A stretch of 64,000 nucleotides of DNA from NCBI RefSeq assembly GCF_003633775.1, contig NZ_RBIN01000008.1:119188-183187 (forward strand), given 5' to 3'. The position numbers were made by a program, and so were the translations under genes. The notes beneath the pieces were generated by a model that made no database searches, had not been told where the DNA came from, and saw nothing but the letters and a program-made list of their open reading frames with translations. Every line of letters starts with the position of its first letter. Position 1 is the stretch's first letter. Below are positions 48,141-60,546 of the stretch, one piece after another. The DNA comes from Kushneria sinocarnis. Lineage in GTDB: Bacteria > Pseudomonadota > Gammaproteobacteria > Pseudomonadales > Halomonadaceae.

Positions 48141-48160
48141 GCCACCGCCCGGGCGGTGGC
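48141..48160. terminator. GC-rich palindrome between convergent genes
   Basis: GCCACCGCCCGGGCGGTGGC is a perfect 20-base palindrome between the second Crp/Fnr gene and the convergent unknown gene. It forms a strong hairpin but has no T tract on either side, so its role as a terminator is likely only from its place. Confidence 0.5.
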
Positions 48161-48163
48161 GCT

Positions 48164-48808
48164 CTACTGGCGCGCGCGATAACGCCGGCTGCTCTGATGC
48201 GTCACCATGGCCTCCGGCTGAACACTGAATGCCCCCTCGGTGTTCTTCAGCAGAAACCGCCGCCGCGCCAGCAGATAGCGCTTTTCGGCGCCATGAAAGG
48301 CGCCCAGCCGCAGTTCGACATCATCCACCCGCAGCTCCGGATGATCCAGCGGATGCGACCGCTCCCCCCACTCCACGCCGTGCGCCTCGGCTGCGCGGCG
48401 GATCAGGGTATTGAAGGTGATGCCGGCCAGACACTGCCCCTGACTGAGAGTACGCCGTCGCGTCGCCCGGTGGGAGCGGTCCCCCTCCGCCTCGTCGATC
48501 ACGATATTGTCTTCGAAGACATCGGTCACATCCAGCTCCCAGACCCCCTGCGAGGTCCTGACCCGGGCCGTGATCGAGTCGACAAAGGCCTCGCCGCTGC
48601 TCATGTTGCCGATCAGGAAATAGGCATTGATGTGATTGCCGAGCACGCGATTGATGACAAACCGGGGGCGCCGACCGATCTGCACCTGATGCAGAAAGAC
48701 CTGGAAGAAACCGGCCCAGACCAGCAGCGTGACGAAGGTCGTCAGCGCATTGAATACCTTGACGTTGGCGACCAGCCACTGCCACGGCAACTCCAGCCAG
48801 TTGATCAA
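48164..48808 (-). CDS. Membrane-anchored protein of unknown function
   Basis: A 214-residue protein with one N-terminal membrane segment (about residues 17-40, FNALTTFVTLLVWAGFFQVF) and a soluble remainder, which has a beta-rich middle (NAYFLIGNMSSGEAFVDSIT) and a basic C-terminal end. No family recognised. It lies 147 bases upstream of polA on the same strand; the gap has no clear signal. Confidence 0.65.
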   Translation of the reverse strand: MINWLELPWQWLVANVKVFNALTTFVTLLVWAGFFQVFLHQVQIGRRPRFVINRVLGNHINAYFLIGNMSSGEAFVDSITARVRTSQGVWELDVTDVFEDNIVIDEAEGDRSHRATRRRTLSQGQCLAGITFNTLIRRAAEAHGVEWGERSHPLDHPELRVDDVELRLGAFHGAEKRYLLARRRFLLKNTEGAFSVQPEAMVTHQSSRRYRARQ

Positions 48809-48955
48809 CTCTATCCCCTGCCATTCGCGTGTTGACGACCGCGGCCCGCGATCGTTCCGGGCCCGTGCTTCAGCAACAAGAGCATGACAGAAGCCGGCTG
48901 GCAGCCGCGCTAAAGCAGGTTATATGAGCAGCCCCGGACGTCATCCTGCCCCCGC

Positions 48956-51736
<2,781 letters not shown>

Positions 51737-51894
51737 GAGGACTCCAGCATCAGGGGAAATCGGAGTGACATGATACGCAAGCCGGCGCGACGAGGCGAAA
51801 CGCAGCCGTTCCCGACTCGCCACCGCGCTTACAATCGGGTAACATTCAACCACCCTGTCCATCCTGTTTCCGACCTCGTCATGAGGGTGCCGTC

Positions 51895-52200
51895 ATGCCC
51901 GTCGTGTCTCGCCATGCCTGCTTCCCCGGCCTTCGAACGTGGCCGATCCTGCTGCTGGGCCTGCTGCCGGCACTGCCGGTCGCCGCGGATGAGACGCCCC
52001 GGCCCCGGATCACCACCCATCACGAGGCCGACCGGCTCATTCGTGAATACCGCATCGATCACCGGCTCTATGCCATCGAGGTGGTCGATGAGGACACGGC
52101 CGTGACGCTGATCGACCGGGACGGCGACGGCAACTTCCAGCGCGCCGCCGGCGTCGAGGGCACGCCACCGGTACCGGACTGGGTCCGCCATGATGAGTGA
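51895..52200 (+). CDS. DUF2782-family small periplasmic protein
   Basis: A 101-residue protein with a signal peptide (ILLLGLLPALPVAADE, cleavage near residue 31) and a mature core typical of DUF2782: ADRLIREYRIDHRLYAIEVV, followed by a terminal VTLIDRDGDGNF. Function unknown. In pseudomonads the same family lies between polA and the homoserine kinase gene, as it does here, which supports the gene call. Confidence 0.85.
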   Translation: MPVVSRHACFPGLRTWPILLLGLLPALPVAADETPRPRITTHHEADRLIREYRIDHRLYAIEVVDEDTAVTLIDRDGDGNFQRAAGVEGTPPVPDWVRHDE

Positions 52201-52317
52201 TCGCTCGTCATGAGCCTGCGGTAACCATTCAGCCCCCTGTAAAGAGAGTGTTAGACTCCCTGCAATGCGCCACTGTAGCGCGCTTGTCCCTTCGTGCAGC
52301 AGCCCTTCAGGAGTCCC

Positions 52318-53274
52318 ATGGCGGTCTTTACCCCCCTGAGCGACGATCAGGTCGCCGATTTTCTCGAACGCTTCGATGCCGGCCGACTGGTGCGGCTTGA
52401 AGGGGTAAGCGGCGGTACCGAAAACAGCACCTTCTTCGTCACGACCGATCGCCATGCGCTGGTGCTGACCCTGTTCGAACAGGGCGATCAGCGCGAGCTG
52501 CCGTTCTTTGTCGAGCTGCTCGATCACCTCGCGGCGCACCAGCTGCCCGTCCCGGGCCCGCTGCACGATCGGCAGGGCATCGCCCTGCAGCGGCTGGCCG
52601 ATCGTCCGGCACTGCTCTTCCCGCGGCTGCCCGGCGAGCACCCCGAGCAGCCCACGCAGGCCCAGTGCCACGCCATCGGCCAGACGCTGGGGCAGATGCA
52701 CGCCCTGACCCGCGACTTCCCGGTGAACCGCGCCAATCCGCGCGACCTGAGCTGGATCGAACAGGCCGCCAAACGGGTGATGCCGTATCTCGACGCCGAC
52801 GAGCAGCAGCTGATGCATGAACAGATTGCCGACTTCGGCCGGCTGCTGACCCCGCATGTGCTCCCCCGGGGCGCCCTGCACGGCGATCTCTTTCGCGACA
52901 ACACCCTGTTCGATGGCGAACGACTCGGCGGGGTGATCGACTTCTACAACGGCTGCACCGGCGATCTGCTGTTCGATCTCGCCATCGTCATCAACGACTG
53001 GTGTGCCACCGCGCAGACGGCGCTGCATGAAGCGCGCTACCACGCCATCCTCGACGCCTATGCCGCGCAGCGGCCCTTTACCGCCATCGAGCGGGAGGTC
53101 TGGCCGGTCATGCTGCGCATGACCGCCCTGCGCTACTGGCTGTCGCGCCTGCTGGTGGTGCATGTCGATCCGCCGGCCCACACCCTGACCCCCAGGGATC
53201 CCGGTGAGTATCTGAGACTGCTGCGCCAGCGCATCGAGGTGCCCGTGCCACCGCTGCCGACGGCCGCGCGGTAG
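52318..53274 (+). CDS. thrB: Homoserine kinase (aminoglycoside-phosphotransferase fold)
   Basis: A 318-residue kinase that phosphorylates homoserine in threonine synthesis. It is of the APH/choline-kinase-like type found in pseudomonads, not the GHMP type of E. coli. Landmarks are RLEGVSGGTENSTFFVTTD (nucleotide loop), LPRGALHGDLFRDNTLF with the catalytic Asp, and GVIDFYNGCTGDLLFDLA with the metal-binding Asp. Start at 52318 follows AGGAGTCCC. It follows the DUF2782 gene on the same strand. Confidence 0.93.
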   Translation: MAVFTPLSDDQVADFLERFDAGRLVRLEGVSGGTENSTFFVTTDRHALVLTLFEQGDQRELPFFVELLDHLAAHQLPVPGPLHDRQGIALQRLADRPALLFPRLPGEHPEQPTQAQCHAIGQTLGQMHALTRDFPVNRANPRDLSWIEQAAKRVMPYLDADEQQLMHEQIADFGRLLTPHVLPRGALHGDLFRDNTLFDGERLGGVIDFYNGCTGDLLFDLAIVINDWCATAQTALHEARYHAILDAYAAQRPFTAIEREVWPVMLRMTALRYWLSRLLVVHVDPPAHTLTPRDPGEYLRLLRQRIEVPVPPLPTAAR

Positions 53275-53405
53275 TGCCCGGATAACAACGGTAACTGCAG
53301 GATCACCCGATTTTCATGAAACATTAAGAGAACAAGGGCAAGCTAGGGGATCCGAAGGCACTTCGAATGATCGAATGGCTTCACAGCCGAGAGGAAACCT
53401 CCGTG

Positions 53406-54029
53406 ATGCAACGATTGCTGAGCCGCTATGCCCTGCCTGTTCTGGGCAATCACCGGGACAGCCTGTCACTGGCCCTGTTCGGTGTCATTGCGCTGAGCCT
53501 GTGGCAGCCGTTCTACCAGCTGGCGGATGCCCTGTCGCTGCAGGTGCTGGGTGAAACCGCCCTGTTCGAGGCCATGGAACACGCCGAGGCGCCCTTCGAT
53601 GCGGCCGCGGTCAACTGGCTGACCACCGCCATGACACTGCTGACCGCCTTTCCCTTCTATCGCATCATGCGCCGCTTCGGCTATATCAAGCGCACTGCGG
53701 TACGCGCCAGCTGTGTCTGGCTGACACTGCTGGCCGTAACCCTGACCGGTGATGTCGACACCTTCGATATCATGGTCATCGGCACCCTGCTGGCCGCCAC
53801 GGCGCCGCTGATGCGTGGCGAGTTCCACTGCCGCCGCGCGGTCGAAACGGGGCTCTGGATGACGCTGGCCGTGCTGCTGTTCGGCCCGGGTGCCATTTTC
53901 ATGCTGCTGCTGGCCGTGCTCTCCGCCCCGCTGTGGCGGCGCACCGCACTCAAGCATGCGGACTGGGTCAACCTGCGCCGCAGCTGCGCCTGTGCCGTGA
54001 TTGCCGCGCTGCCCCTGCTGCTGAGCTGA
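53406..54029 (+). CDS. Predicted inner-membrane protein, unknown
   Basis: A protein of about 207 residues with four or five hydrophobic segments (SLSLALFGVIALSLWQPF, VNWLTTAMTLLTAFPFY, VWLTLLAVTL, MVIGTLLAATAPLM, LWMTLAVLLFGPGAIFMLLL) and a last one at the C-terminus. No family recognised. I start at 53406, after GAGGAAACCTCC; GTG at 53403 and ATG at 53367 (preceded by GAAGG) are also possible. It follows the homoserine kinase gene by 131 bases. Confidence 0.65.
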   Translation: MQRLLSRYALPVLGNHRDSLSLALFGVIALSLWQPFYQLADALSLQVLGETALFEAMEHAEAPFDAAAVNWLTTAMTLLTAFPFYRIMRRFGYIKRTAVRASCVWLTLLAVTLTGDVDTFDIMVIGTLLAATAPLMRGEFHCRRAVETGLWMTLAVLLFGPGAIFMLLLAVLSAPLWRRTALKHADWVNLRRSCACAVIAALPLLLS

Positions 54030-54268
54030 GGGCCATGTCGGAGGTGCCCTGCACACCTCCGGCCTGCCACCGGGGCCCGCCGGCGCGCAGCCTTCGCCGC
54101 CTCTCTGCCAGGGCTCCCGGCCTCCTTGCGGACGCCTTCACTGCCCTGCCATCACCCGCACGATTGGCCCTGTTCATTCATTGACGGTATCCTTTCGCTC
54201 ACTCGACCGATAACCGGGCCCGATGCCTGCATTCGCGCCAATTCCAGCAACCGACAAGACGATATGCC

Positions 54269-55243
54269 ATGAAAGTGCTCGTAACGGGCGCTGCCGGGTT
54301 CATCGGCGCCTGGCTGATGCGACGCCTGCAGCAGGAGGGCATCGATGTCGTGGGCATCGACAGCTTCTCCGACTATTACAGTATCGATTACAAGCAGGCC
54401 CGGCTCGAGGCGCTCGGCGTCTCGCCCTGTCACTCCCTGGCCATCGAGGACCGGGAGGCGCTGGAAGCCCTGTTCATCCGTGAACGCTGCACCCATGTGA
54501 TTCATCTCGCCGCCCAGGCCGGAGTGCGTCACAGCGTCGAGCACCCCTATGTCTATGGCGATGCCAACCTGGCCGGCTTTCTCAACGTGCTCGACACCTG
54601 CCGCCGTCATGGTATCGAGCATCTGATCTATGCCTCGTCGAGCTCGGTCTACGGACGCAGTGAGGCCTCGGTCTTCCGCGAGGCGGATCGAGTCGATACA
54701 CCGGCCTCGCTCTACGCCGCCACCAAGCGCGCCAATGAGCTGATGGCGCGCAGCTATGCCGACCTGCACGGCATGTCGGTCACCGGGCTGCGCTTTTTCA
54801 CCGTCTACGGCCCGTGGGGTCGGCCGGACATGGCACCGATGCTGTTCGCTCGCAGCCTGATGAATCAGCGCCCCATCGAGGTCTTCAATCACGGCCGCAT
54901 GGCGCGCGATTTCACCTGGATCGAGGATGTGGTGGAAGCCATTCGCCTGCTGATCGCGCATGCTCCCGAGCCCGACGCGCATGGCGCGGCGCACGCCATC
55001 TACAATATCGGTCGGGGGGCGCCCACCGAACTGATGGCCTTCATCGAGCTGCTGGAGCAGTCGCTCGGCCGCCGGGCAGAGAGACACTGGCGCCCGATGC
55101 AACCCGGCGATGTCGAACGGACCTGGGCGGATACGTCGCGGCTGCAGGACGCCACCGGCTTTGCTCCGCAGGTTCCGCTGGAGGAAGGTATCAGGCAGTT
55201 TGCCGAGTGGTGCCACGCCCACCCGCAATGGATCGGTGAATGA
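54269..55243 (+). CDS. NAD-dependent epimerase, UDP-glucuronate 4-epimerase type
   Basis: A 324-residue extended short-chain dehydrogenase. The NAD loop is VTGAAGFIGAWLMRRLQQEG; the catalytic set is SSSSVYG with YAATKRANELMA (Tyr-x3-Lys). The segments DSFSDYYSIDYKQARLE and RFFTVYGPWGRPDMAPMLFA are characteristic of UDP-glucuronate 4-epimerases, which make UDP-galacturonate for surface polysaccharide. No other polysaccharide genes are adjacent. It lies 64 bases before speA; the pairing is not obviously functional. Confidence 0.88.
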   Translation: MKVLVTGAAGFIGAWLMRRLQQEGIDVVGIDSFSDYYSIDYKQARLEALGVSPCHSLAIEDREALEALFIRERCTHVIHLAAQAGVRHSVEHPYVYGDANLAGFLNVLDTCRRHGIEHLIYASSSSVYGRSEASVFREADRVDTPASLYAATKRANELMARSYADLHGMSVTGLRFFTVYGPWGRPDMAPMLFARSLMNQRPIEVFNHGRMARDFTWIEDVVEAIRLLIAHAPEPDAHGAAHAIYNIGRGAPTELMAFIELLEQSLGRRAERHWRPMQPGDVERTWADTSRLQDATGFAPQVPLEEGIRQFAEWCHAHPQWIGE

Positions 55244-55307
55244 TACGCCAGAGATCACTCCCCTGAAGCCGGGCGACCCGGCTCAGGTCACACCCTTCGG
55301 AGCACCC

Positions 55308-57233
55308 ATGTCGGATTCCCAGACCTCCCGTTCCCTGCAGGAAGCGCTGCACACCTGGAACATCGATCAGTGGGGCAGCGGTTATTTCGATATCGACGAC
55401 CGGGGCCGGGCGGTAGTGCGTCCGCACGGCAACGCTGCCGACCAGCAGCGCCCGGCGCTGCCGCTGACCGAACTGGCTGGCCGCCTGCAGCAGGCCGGGC
55501 TGCGTCTGCCGGTGCTGGTGCGCTTTACCGACATCCTTCACGATCGGGTCGAGCAGCTCTGCGCCGCCTTCGACCGGGCCATGCACGAACAGGGCTATGA
55601 CGGCCGCTACACGGCGGTCTACCCGATCAAGGTCAATCAGCAGCGCCGGGTGGTCGAGGAGCTGCTGGCCACGCCCGAGCGCGGCCGTGGCCGCGTGGGG
55701 CTGGAAGCCGGCAGCAAGCCGGAGCTGATGGCGGTGCTGGCACTCTCCTCCGAACATCCCTCGACCATCGTCTGCAACGGCTACAAGGATCGCGAGTACG
55801 TCCGCCTGGCGCTGATGGGCGAAAAGCTCGGTCACCGGGTCTATCTGGTGGTGGAGAAGCACGCCGAGCTGGAGCTGATCCTCGAGGAGGCCGACCGGCT
55901 CGGTGTCGCCCCGCGCATCGGCGTCCGCGCCCGGCTCTCCTCGATCGGCAAGGGCAACTGGCAGAACACCGGCGGCGAGAAGTCCAAGTTCGGTCTCACC
56001 GCCCGCCAGGTGCAGGCCGTGGTCGATCACATGCAGGCCCTCGGCCGGCTCGATGCCCTGCAGCTGGTGCACTTCCATCTCGGCTCGCAGATCGCCAACA
56101 TCCGCGACATCCAGCGTGGCCTGCGCGAGTGCACCCGCTTCTACCAGAGCCTGCGCGAGGCCGGCGCGGCGGTGGAAGTGGTCGATGTCGGTGGTGGCCT
56201 GGGGGTGGATTATGAAGGCACCCGCTCGCGCAGCTACTGCTCGATCAACTACTCGATGGACGAATATGCCAACAACGTGGTCAGCGCCTTCCATCAGCTC
56301 TGTCAGACGACCGGACTGCCACACCCGCACATCATCTCCGAGTCCGGCCGCGCGCTGACCGCCCACCACGCGGTGCTGCTGACCAACGTGATCGATGAGG
56401 AGCGCCACGACGACGCCCTGCCGGAGCGCTCGGTCGGCAGCGACGCCCAGCTCGATGTACTGTGGCGCACCTGGCAGTGGCTCGGTGAATCCGCCGACCC
56501 GCGCCTGCTGGTGGAGTACTATCACGATATCCACCAGGCGATGACCGACCTGCAGGACCGCTTTGTGCTGGGCGATGTGTCACTGGCCGTACGCGCCGAG
56601 GGCGAAGCCGTGCATGCGGCCGCCAGCCGGCGTCTGCGCGCCCGGCTCGACCCGCGCAACCGGGCCCATCGCGAGATCCTCGACGAGCTCAACGAGAAGC
56701 TCGCCGACAAGCTGTTCGTCAACTTTTCGCTGTTCCAGTCGGTGCCCGATGTATGGGGCATCGACCAGATCTTCCCGGTGATGCCGCTCTCCAATCTCGA
56801 TCAGCCGCCCGTCCGCCGCGGGGTCATCCAGGACATCACCTGCGACAGTGACGGGCGGATCGAGCGCTACGTCGATGGCCAGGGGGTGGAAACCACCCTG
56901 CCACTGCCGGAGTGGACGGACGGCGAGGAGAAGCTGCTCGGCATCTTCCTGGTGGGGGCCTATCAGGAGATCCTGGGCGATCTGCACAACCTGTTCGGCG
57001 ACACCGACTCGATCGACGTCAGCCTCGACGACCAGGGTGAGTGGCGCTTCGGCACGCCGATCACCGGCGACAGTGTCGCCAACGTGCTGCGCTACGTGAA
57101 CTTCGATCCTGACCGGCTGCGCGCCCGCCTGCAGCGTCAGCTGATCCGCAGCGACGTCACCAGCCGCGAGCGCGAGCAGTTCCTCGAGGAACTGGAAGCG
57201 GGGCTCGAAGGCTACACCTACCTGGAACGGTAG
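55308..57233 (+). CDS. speA: Biosynthetic arginine decarboxylase
   Basis: A 641-residue PLP enzyme that converts arginine to agmatine for polyamine synthesis. The PLP lysine is in AVYPIKVNQQRRVVEELL at about residue 105; the barrel includes FHLGSQIANIRDIQRGLREC and VDVGGGLGVDYEGTRS. The C-terminal part carries CSINYSMDEYANNVV, SESGRALTAHHAVLLTN and the late SVPDVWGIDQIFPVMPL. Length and order fit SpeA. The start at 55308 follows GGAGCACCC; the upstream open frame overlaps the epimerase in a different frame and is not coding. Confidence 0.96.
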   Translation: MSDSQTSRSLQEALHTWNIDQWGSGYFDIDDRGRAVVRPHGNAADQQRPALPLTELAGRLQQAGLRLPVLVRFTDILHDRVEQLCAAFDRAMHEQGYDGRYTAVYPIKVNQQRRVVEELLATPERGRGRVGLEAGSKPELMAVLALSSEHPSTIVCNGYKDREYVRLALMGEKLGHRVYLVVEKHAELELILEEADRLGVAPRIGVRARLSSIGKGNWQNTGGEKSKFGLTARQVQAVVDHMQALGRLDALQLVHFHLGSQIANIRDIQRGLRECTRFYQSLREAGAAVEVVDVGGGLGVDYEGTRSRSYCSINYSMDEYANNVVSAFHQLCQTTGLPHPHIISESGRALTAHHAVLLTNVIDEERHDDALPERSVGSDAQLDVLWRTWQWLGESADPRLLVEYYHDIHQAMTDLQDRFVLGDVSLAVRAEGEAVHAAASRRLRARLDPRNRAHREILDELNEKLADKLFVNFSLFQSVPDVWGIDQIFPVMPLSNLDQPPVRRGVIQDITCDSDGRIERYVDGQGVETTLPLPEWTDGEEKLLGIFLVGAYQEILGDLHNLFGDTDSIDVSLDDQGEWRFGTPITGDSVANVLRYVNFDPDRLRARLQRQLIRSDVTSREREQFLEELEAGLEGYTYLER

Positions 57234-57446
57234 CGCCCGCCTGCAGCAATGGCATGACGTCACCGGCCCGGAACCAGCGCTCTTTGCCGGTGCCCGGGCC
57301 GTGCTGCCGCTCACGGCGGCGATGCTGCTGACCCGCGTGACCGGCGCCGGCCGCCCCCGTGCCTGCGCTTCCTCCCGCTCCCGTGCGCCGTTACCACGGA
57401 TGCTCGACGAATGGCGAATGGTCGGCGCCCGGCAGCCCCTTCCATG

Positions 57447-57464
57447 ATGTATGACATCCTACAT
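57447..57464. promoter_or_regulatory. Inverted repeat ATGTA-N8-TACAT before the GntP gene
   Basis: ATGTATGACATCCTACAT lies 44 bases before the permease start, in a local AT-rich patch, so it may be an operator overlapping the promoter. A TGACA/TGTCA pair overlaps it (57452 and 57472). Regulator unknown; the 274-base gap holds nothing else I can name. Confidence 0.4.
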
Positions 57465-57507
57465 ATTACCTGTCATGCACCTGTCGGGTTTGCCCCGAGG
57501 AGTTCCC

Positions 57508-58857
57508 ATGTCGCCACATGACCTCTGGCTGATCGGTCTGACCGCAGCCAGTATCGTCGTTCTGCTGATCCTGGTCATGGTCGTGCGCATTCACGCCCTG
57601 GTCGCCCTGCTGCTTGCCAGCATCTGCGTTGCCGTCGGCAGCGGCATGCCGCTGGCCGAGATCATGGATACCGTTGAAAAGGGCATGGGCAGTACCCTGG
57701 GGTCGGTGGCGATCATCATCGGTCTGGGCGGCATGTTCGGCAAGATGCTGGAGGTCTCCGGCGGCATCGACCGGCTGGCCTCGAGCATTACCGCCCGGCT
57801 GGGCGAGGAGCGCGCCCACTGGGGCATGGGCCTTGCCGGGCTGCTGGTCGGCATCCCGGTCTTCTTTGATGTCGGCTTCATCATTCTGGTGCCGATGATC
57901 TACGCGCTGCAAAAGCGCACCGGCAAGTCGCTGCTGCTGTACGGCATCCCGCTGCTGGCCGGCTTCTCGGTGGCGCACAAGTTCATCCCGCCCCAGCCCG
58001 GGCCGATCACCGTCAGCGGCATGCTGGGGGCCGATCTGGGGCTGGTGGTGCTGTTCGGGCTCATTACCAGCCTGCCGGTAATGGTACTGTGCGGCCCCAT
58101 CTTCGGGCGCTTCATCGCCCGCCGCATGCACGTCGAGATTCCCGAGTACATGCACAGTGCCAGCAGCGAGGCCGCCAGCGAGAACAGCCCCGGCGTCGGC
58201 ACGGTGGTCGGCCTGATCCTGCTGCCGCTGATGCTGATCCTGCTGCATACCGTCTCCAATGCCGTGCTTGCCGATGAGAGTGCGCTGGCCCACTTTCTGA
58301 TCTTCATCGGTGACCCCATCTCGGCACTGATCATCACCGTGCTTGCCACGGTCTACATGCTTCGGCGGCGGTTCGCCATGCCGCGCGAGCAGGTCATGGA
58401 GATCTGCACGCGGGCGCTGGAACCGGTCGGCATCATCATCCTGGTGACCGGCGCCGGCGGGGTCTTCAAGCAGACCCTGGGGGATTCCGGCGTGGGCGAC
58501 GTGATCGGCAGCGCCATGGCTGGCACCCACCTGCCCCCGCTGCTGCTGGGCTTCCTGATTGCCGCCGTGATCCGCGTGATCCAGGGCTCCGCCACCGTGT
58601 CGATGATTACCGCGGCGGGACTGATTGCGCCGCTGATGAACAGCCTGCAGCTGGACGCTGCGATGACGGCCCTGATGGTGATTGCCATCGGCGGCGGCTC
58701 GACGGTACTCAGCCACGTCAACGATTCAGGGTTCTGGCTGGTCAACCGCTATCTCGGACTTTCCGAAAAGGACACCCTTAAAAGCTGGACCGTCATGGAA
58801 ACACTGATCGGCCTCAGTGCCCTGGTGATGGCCATGCTGATCGCCCTGTTTGTATAG
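57508..58857 (+). CDS. GntP-family gluconate/organic acid permease
   Basis: A 449-residue H+ symporter with about twelve to fourteen helices. Family landmarks are LGSVAIIIGLGGMFGKMLEV, GIPVFFDVGFIILVPMIYAL, HKFIPPQPGPITVSGMLGAD, GDSGVGDVIGSA and LSHVNDSGFWLVNRYLGLSE. Members carry gluconate, glycerate, fructuronate or serine. The sequence does not decide; 6-phosphogluconate dehydrogenase occurs in the window but 11 kb away. Start at 57508 follows CGAGGAGTTCCC. Not in an operon with neighbours. Confidence 0.93.
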   Translation: MSPHDLWLIGLTAASIVVLLILVMVVRIHALVALLLASICVAVGSGMPLAEIMDTVEKGMGSTLGSVAIIIGLGGMFGKMLEVSGGIDRLASSITARLGEERAHWGMGLAGLLVGIPVFFDVGFIILVPMIYALQKRTGKSLLLYGIPLLAGFSVAHKFIPPQPGPITVSGMLGADLGLVVLFGLITSLPVMVLCGPIFGRFIARRMHVEIPEYMHSASSEAASENSPGVGTVVGLILLPLMLILLHTVSNAVLADESALAHFLIFIGDPISALIITVLATVYMLRRRFAMPREQVMEICTRALEPVGIIILVTGAGGVFKQTLGDSGVGDVIGSAMAGTHLPPLLLGFLIAAVIRVIQGSATVSMITAAGLIAPLMNSLQLDAAMTALMVIAIGGGSTVLSHVNDSGFWLVNRYLGLSEKDTLKSWTVMETLIGLSALVMAMLIALFV

Positions 58858-59003
58858 CAACGCATGATGAGACGCAGCACAGCACGCACGTCATCACCAT
58901 TGATGCAGCGATATTTTCAAAAGCGTTTCAGGCGCCTTCGATACCGTTGAGGCAGCTTGCCGGGTATACCATCAGCTCTGGCTGAAGCGACCGGCCGGCC
59001 GGG

Positions 59004-59819
59004 CTACTGCATCAACGCGCCCGCTGCGTCATCGTCCAGGCAAATGCCCTCGACACCGATTTCCTCTGCCAGTGCCAGCAGATAGTGACGCAGCGCCCGT
59101 CGAGTCGACTGCTCGTGGAGTACCCTGCGAACCCGCTCCCGAACTGTTTCGAAATCAGCGGGTTGGCCATCCAGACGCTCATCGAGAGAGACCAGATGCC
59201 AACCATAACGCGAGGCCAGTGGTCGTTTGCAGAGTCCTTCGGGCAGGCGCTTCAGGATGTTGTCGAGCTCGGGTACGGTCTGACCGGGGCGCAGTTCCCC
59301 CAGTGCTCCGCCGCTCTCTTTCGAGGGGCAGGCCGAATAGCGCTGCGCCAACTCGTCAAAGCGTTCGGGATTGTGTGACAACTCGGCCAGCAGCTCATTA
59401 CCCAATGCCCGAGCCTGATCACGTGCCATCTGATCATCCGGCGCCGCCGGCAGCAGAATATGACGCACGCGATACCGGGGCGGCTGTGAAAAGCGATCGC
59501 GGTTAGCCTCGAAGTAACGACGACAGGCTGCGTCATCCGGCTCGGGCACATCGATTTCACACTCCAGAAGCTGGCTCACGCAGTGTTGTTCATTCTCTTC
59601 GGTGATCCTGAAGCCAAGCATTTCGGCACGCCGGGCCATCAACTCCCGCACCACCAATGCTCGAGCAGCCTCCAACTGAGCTTCATGCGACGATGCAGCA
59701 GGATGATACTGCATTTCCGCGGCGATCATGGCGGGCTCGAGTACGCGCCCACCCACCCTGACTTCAGGCAGCGACAGCGTCGGTTCAGCTGGTAACGAAC
59801 GGGTTTCAATCAGTTCCAT
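59004..59819 (-). CDS. PpiC-type peptidyl-prolyl isomerase of the nitrate reductase operon
   Basis: A 271-residue parvulin. The PpiC domain runs from about residue 125: PPRYRVRHILLPAAPDDQMA, ERFDELAQRYSACPSKESGG, ALGELRPGQTVPELDNIL and RYGWHLVSLDERLDG. The N-terminal part (about 1-120) is helical, as in NifM-like chaperones. There is no signal peptide. A parvulin gene at this position after narI is known in other gammaproteobacteria and is thought to help fold or mature nitrate reductase. Start at 59819 follows AGGAAGCCCAC; it lies 29 bases after narI. Confidence 0.9.
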   Translation of the reverse strand: MELIETRSLPAEPTLSLPEVRVGGRVLEPAMIAAEMQYHPAASSHEAQLEAARALVVRELMARRAEMLGFRITEENEQHCVSQLLECEIDVPEPDDAACRRYFEANRDRFSQPPRYRVRHILLPAAPDDQMARDQARALGNELLAELSHNPERFDELAQRYSACPSKESGGALGELRPGQTVPELDNILKRLPEGLCKRPLASRYGWHLVSLDERLDGQPADFETVRERVRRVLHEQSTRRALRHYLLALAEEIGVEGICLDDDAAGALMQ

Positions 59820-59848
59820 GTGGGCTTCCTGACACCATGACTTGCGTT

Positions 59849-60529
59849 TCAAGCACGCCGACGTACCAGTTGATAACGGCGACCGACATACCACAGCGGT
59901 GCGCTCCAGACATGCACCAGACGGGTAAACGGAAAGACCAGGATAATGGTTAATCCGACGAAGATATGAAGCTTGTAGATCACGCCAACCTCGGAGAGAT
60001 GCGCTGCCGCATCGCCACGAAAGAAGACAATCGATTGCGCCCACTCGGCCAGCTGCAGCATCACGCTACCGTCCAGGTGGTGCACAGCGAAGGCAATGGT
60101 CAGAAGGCCCAGTGTGACCTGCACCATTAAAAGCGACAGAATCGTGATATCCGCCACACTGGAGCTGGCACGCACACGAGGATCGAACAGACGTCGATGG
60201 AGCAGGATCAGCCCGCCGGCCAGACACATCACTCCGGCAATCCCGCCAACCACGATGGCCATGATCTGCTTGTGTCCCGGTGTGATCATCCATGCATAGG
60301 CCCAGTGCGGCGTTAGCAGACCCACCAGATGTCCGAAAAAGATCACCAGTACACCAATATGAAAAAGATTGCTTCCCAGGCGCAGGCGACGCTTGCTCAG
60401 CAGCTGGCTGGAGCCCGTTTTCCAGGTGTACTGCCCATGATCAAAACGCACCAGACTGCCGATCAGAAAGACCGAGCCGGCCAGATAAGGATAAAGCCCG
60501 AACAGCAGGGTATTCAGATAGTCCAGCAT
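59849..60529 (-). CDS. narI: Respiratory nitrate reductase gamma subunit
   Basis: A 226-residue membrane subunit that carries two b-type hemes, takes electrons from quinol and anchors NarGH. About five helices are visible, with histidines in NLFHIGVLVIFFGHLVGLL and near the C-terminus in YKLHIFVGLTIILVFPFTRL followed by VHVWSAP, as expected for heme ligands. Start at 60529 follows AGGAGCATTATC. Third gene of narHJI-ppiC. Confidence 0.95.
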   Translation of the reverse strand: MLDYLNTLLFGLYPYLAGSVFLIGSLVRFDHGQYTWKTGSSQLLSKRRLRLGSNLFHIGVLVIFFGHLVGLLTPHWAYAWMITPGHKQIMAIVVGGIAGVMCLAGGLILLHRRLFDPRVRASSSVADITILSLLMVQVTLGLLTIAFAVHHLDGSVMLQLAEWAQSIVFFRGDAAAHLSEVGVIYKLHIFVGLTIILVFPFTRLVHVWSAPLWYVGRRYQLVRRRA

Positions 60530-60546
60530 GATAATGCTCCTGTGAC

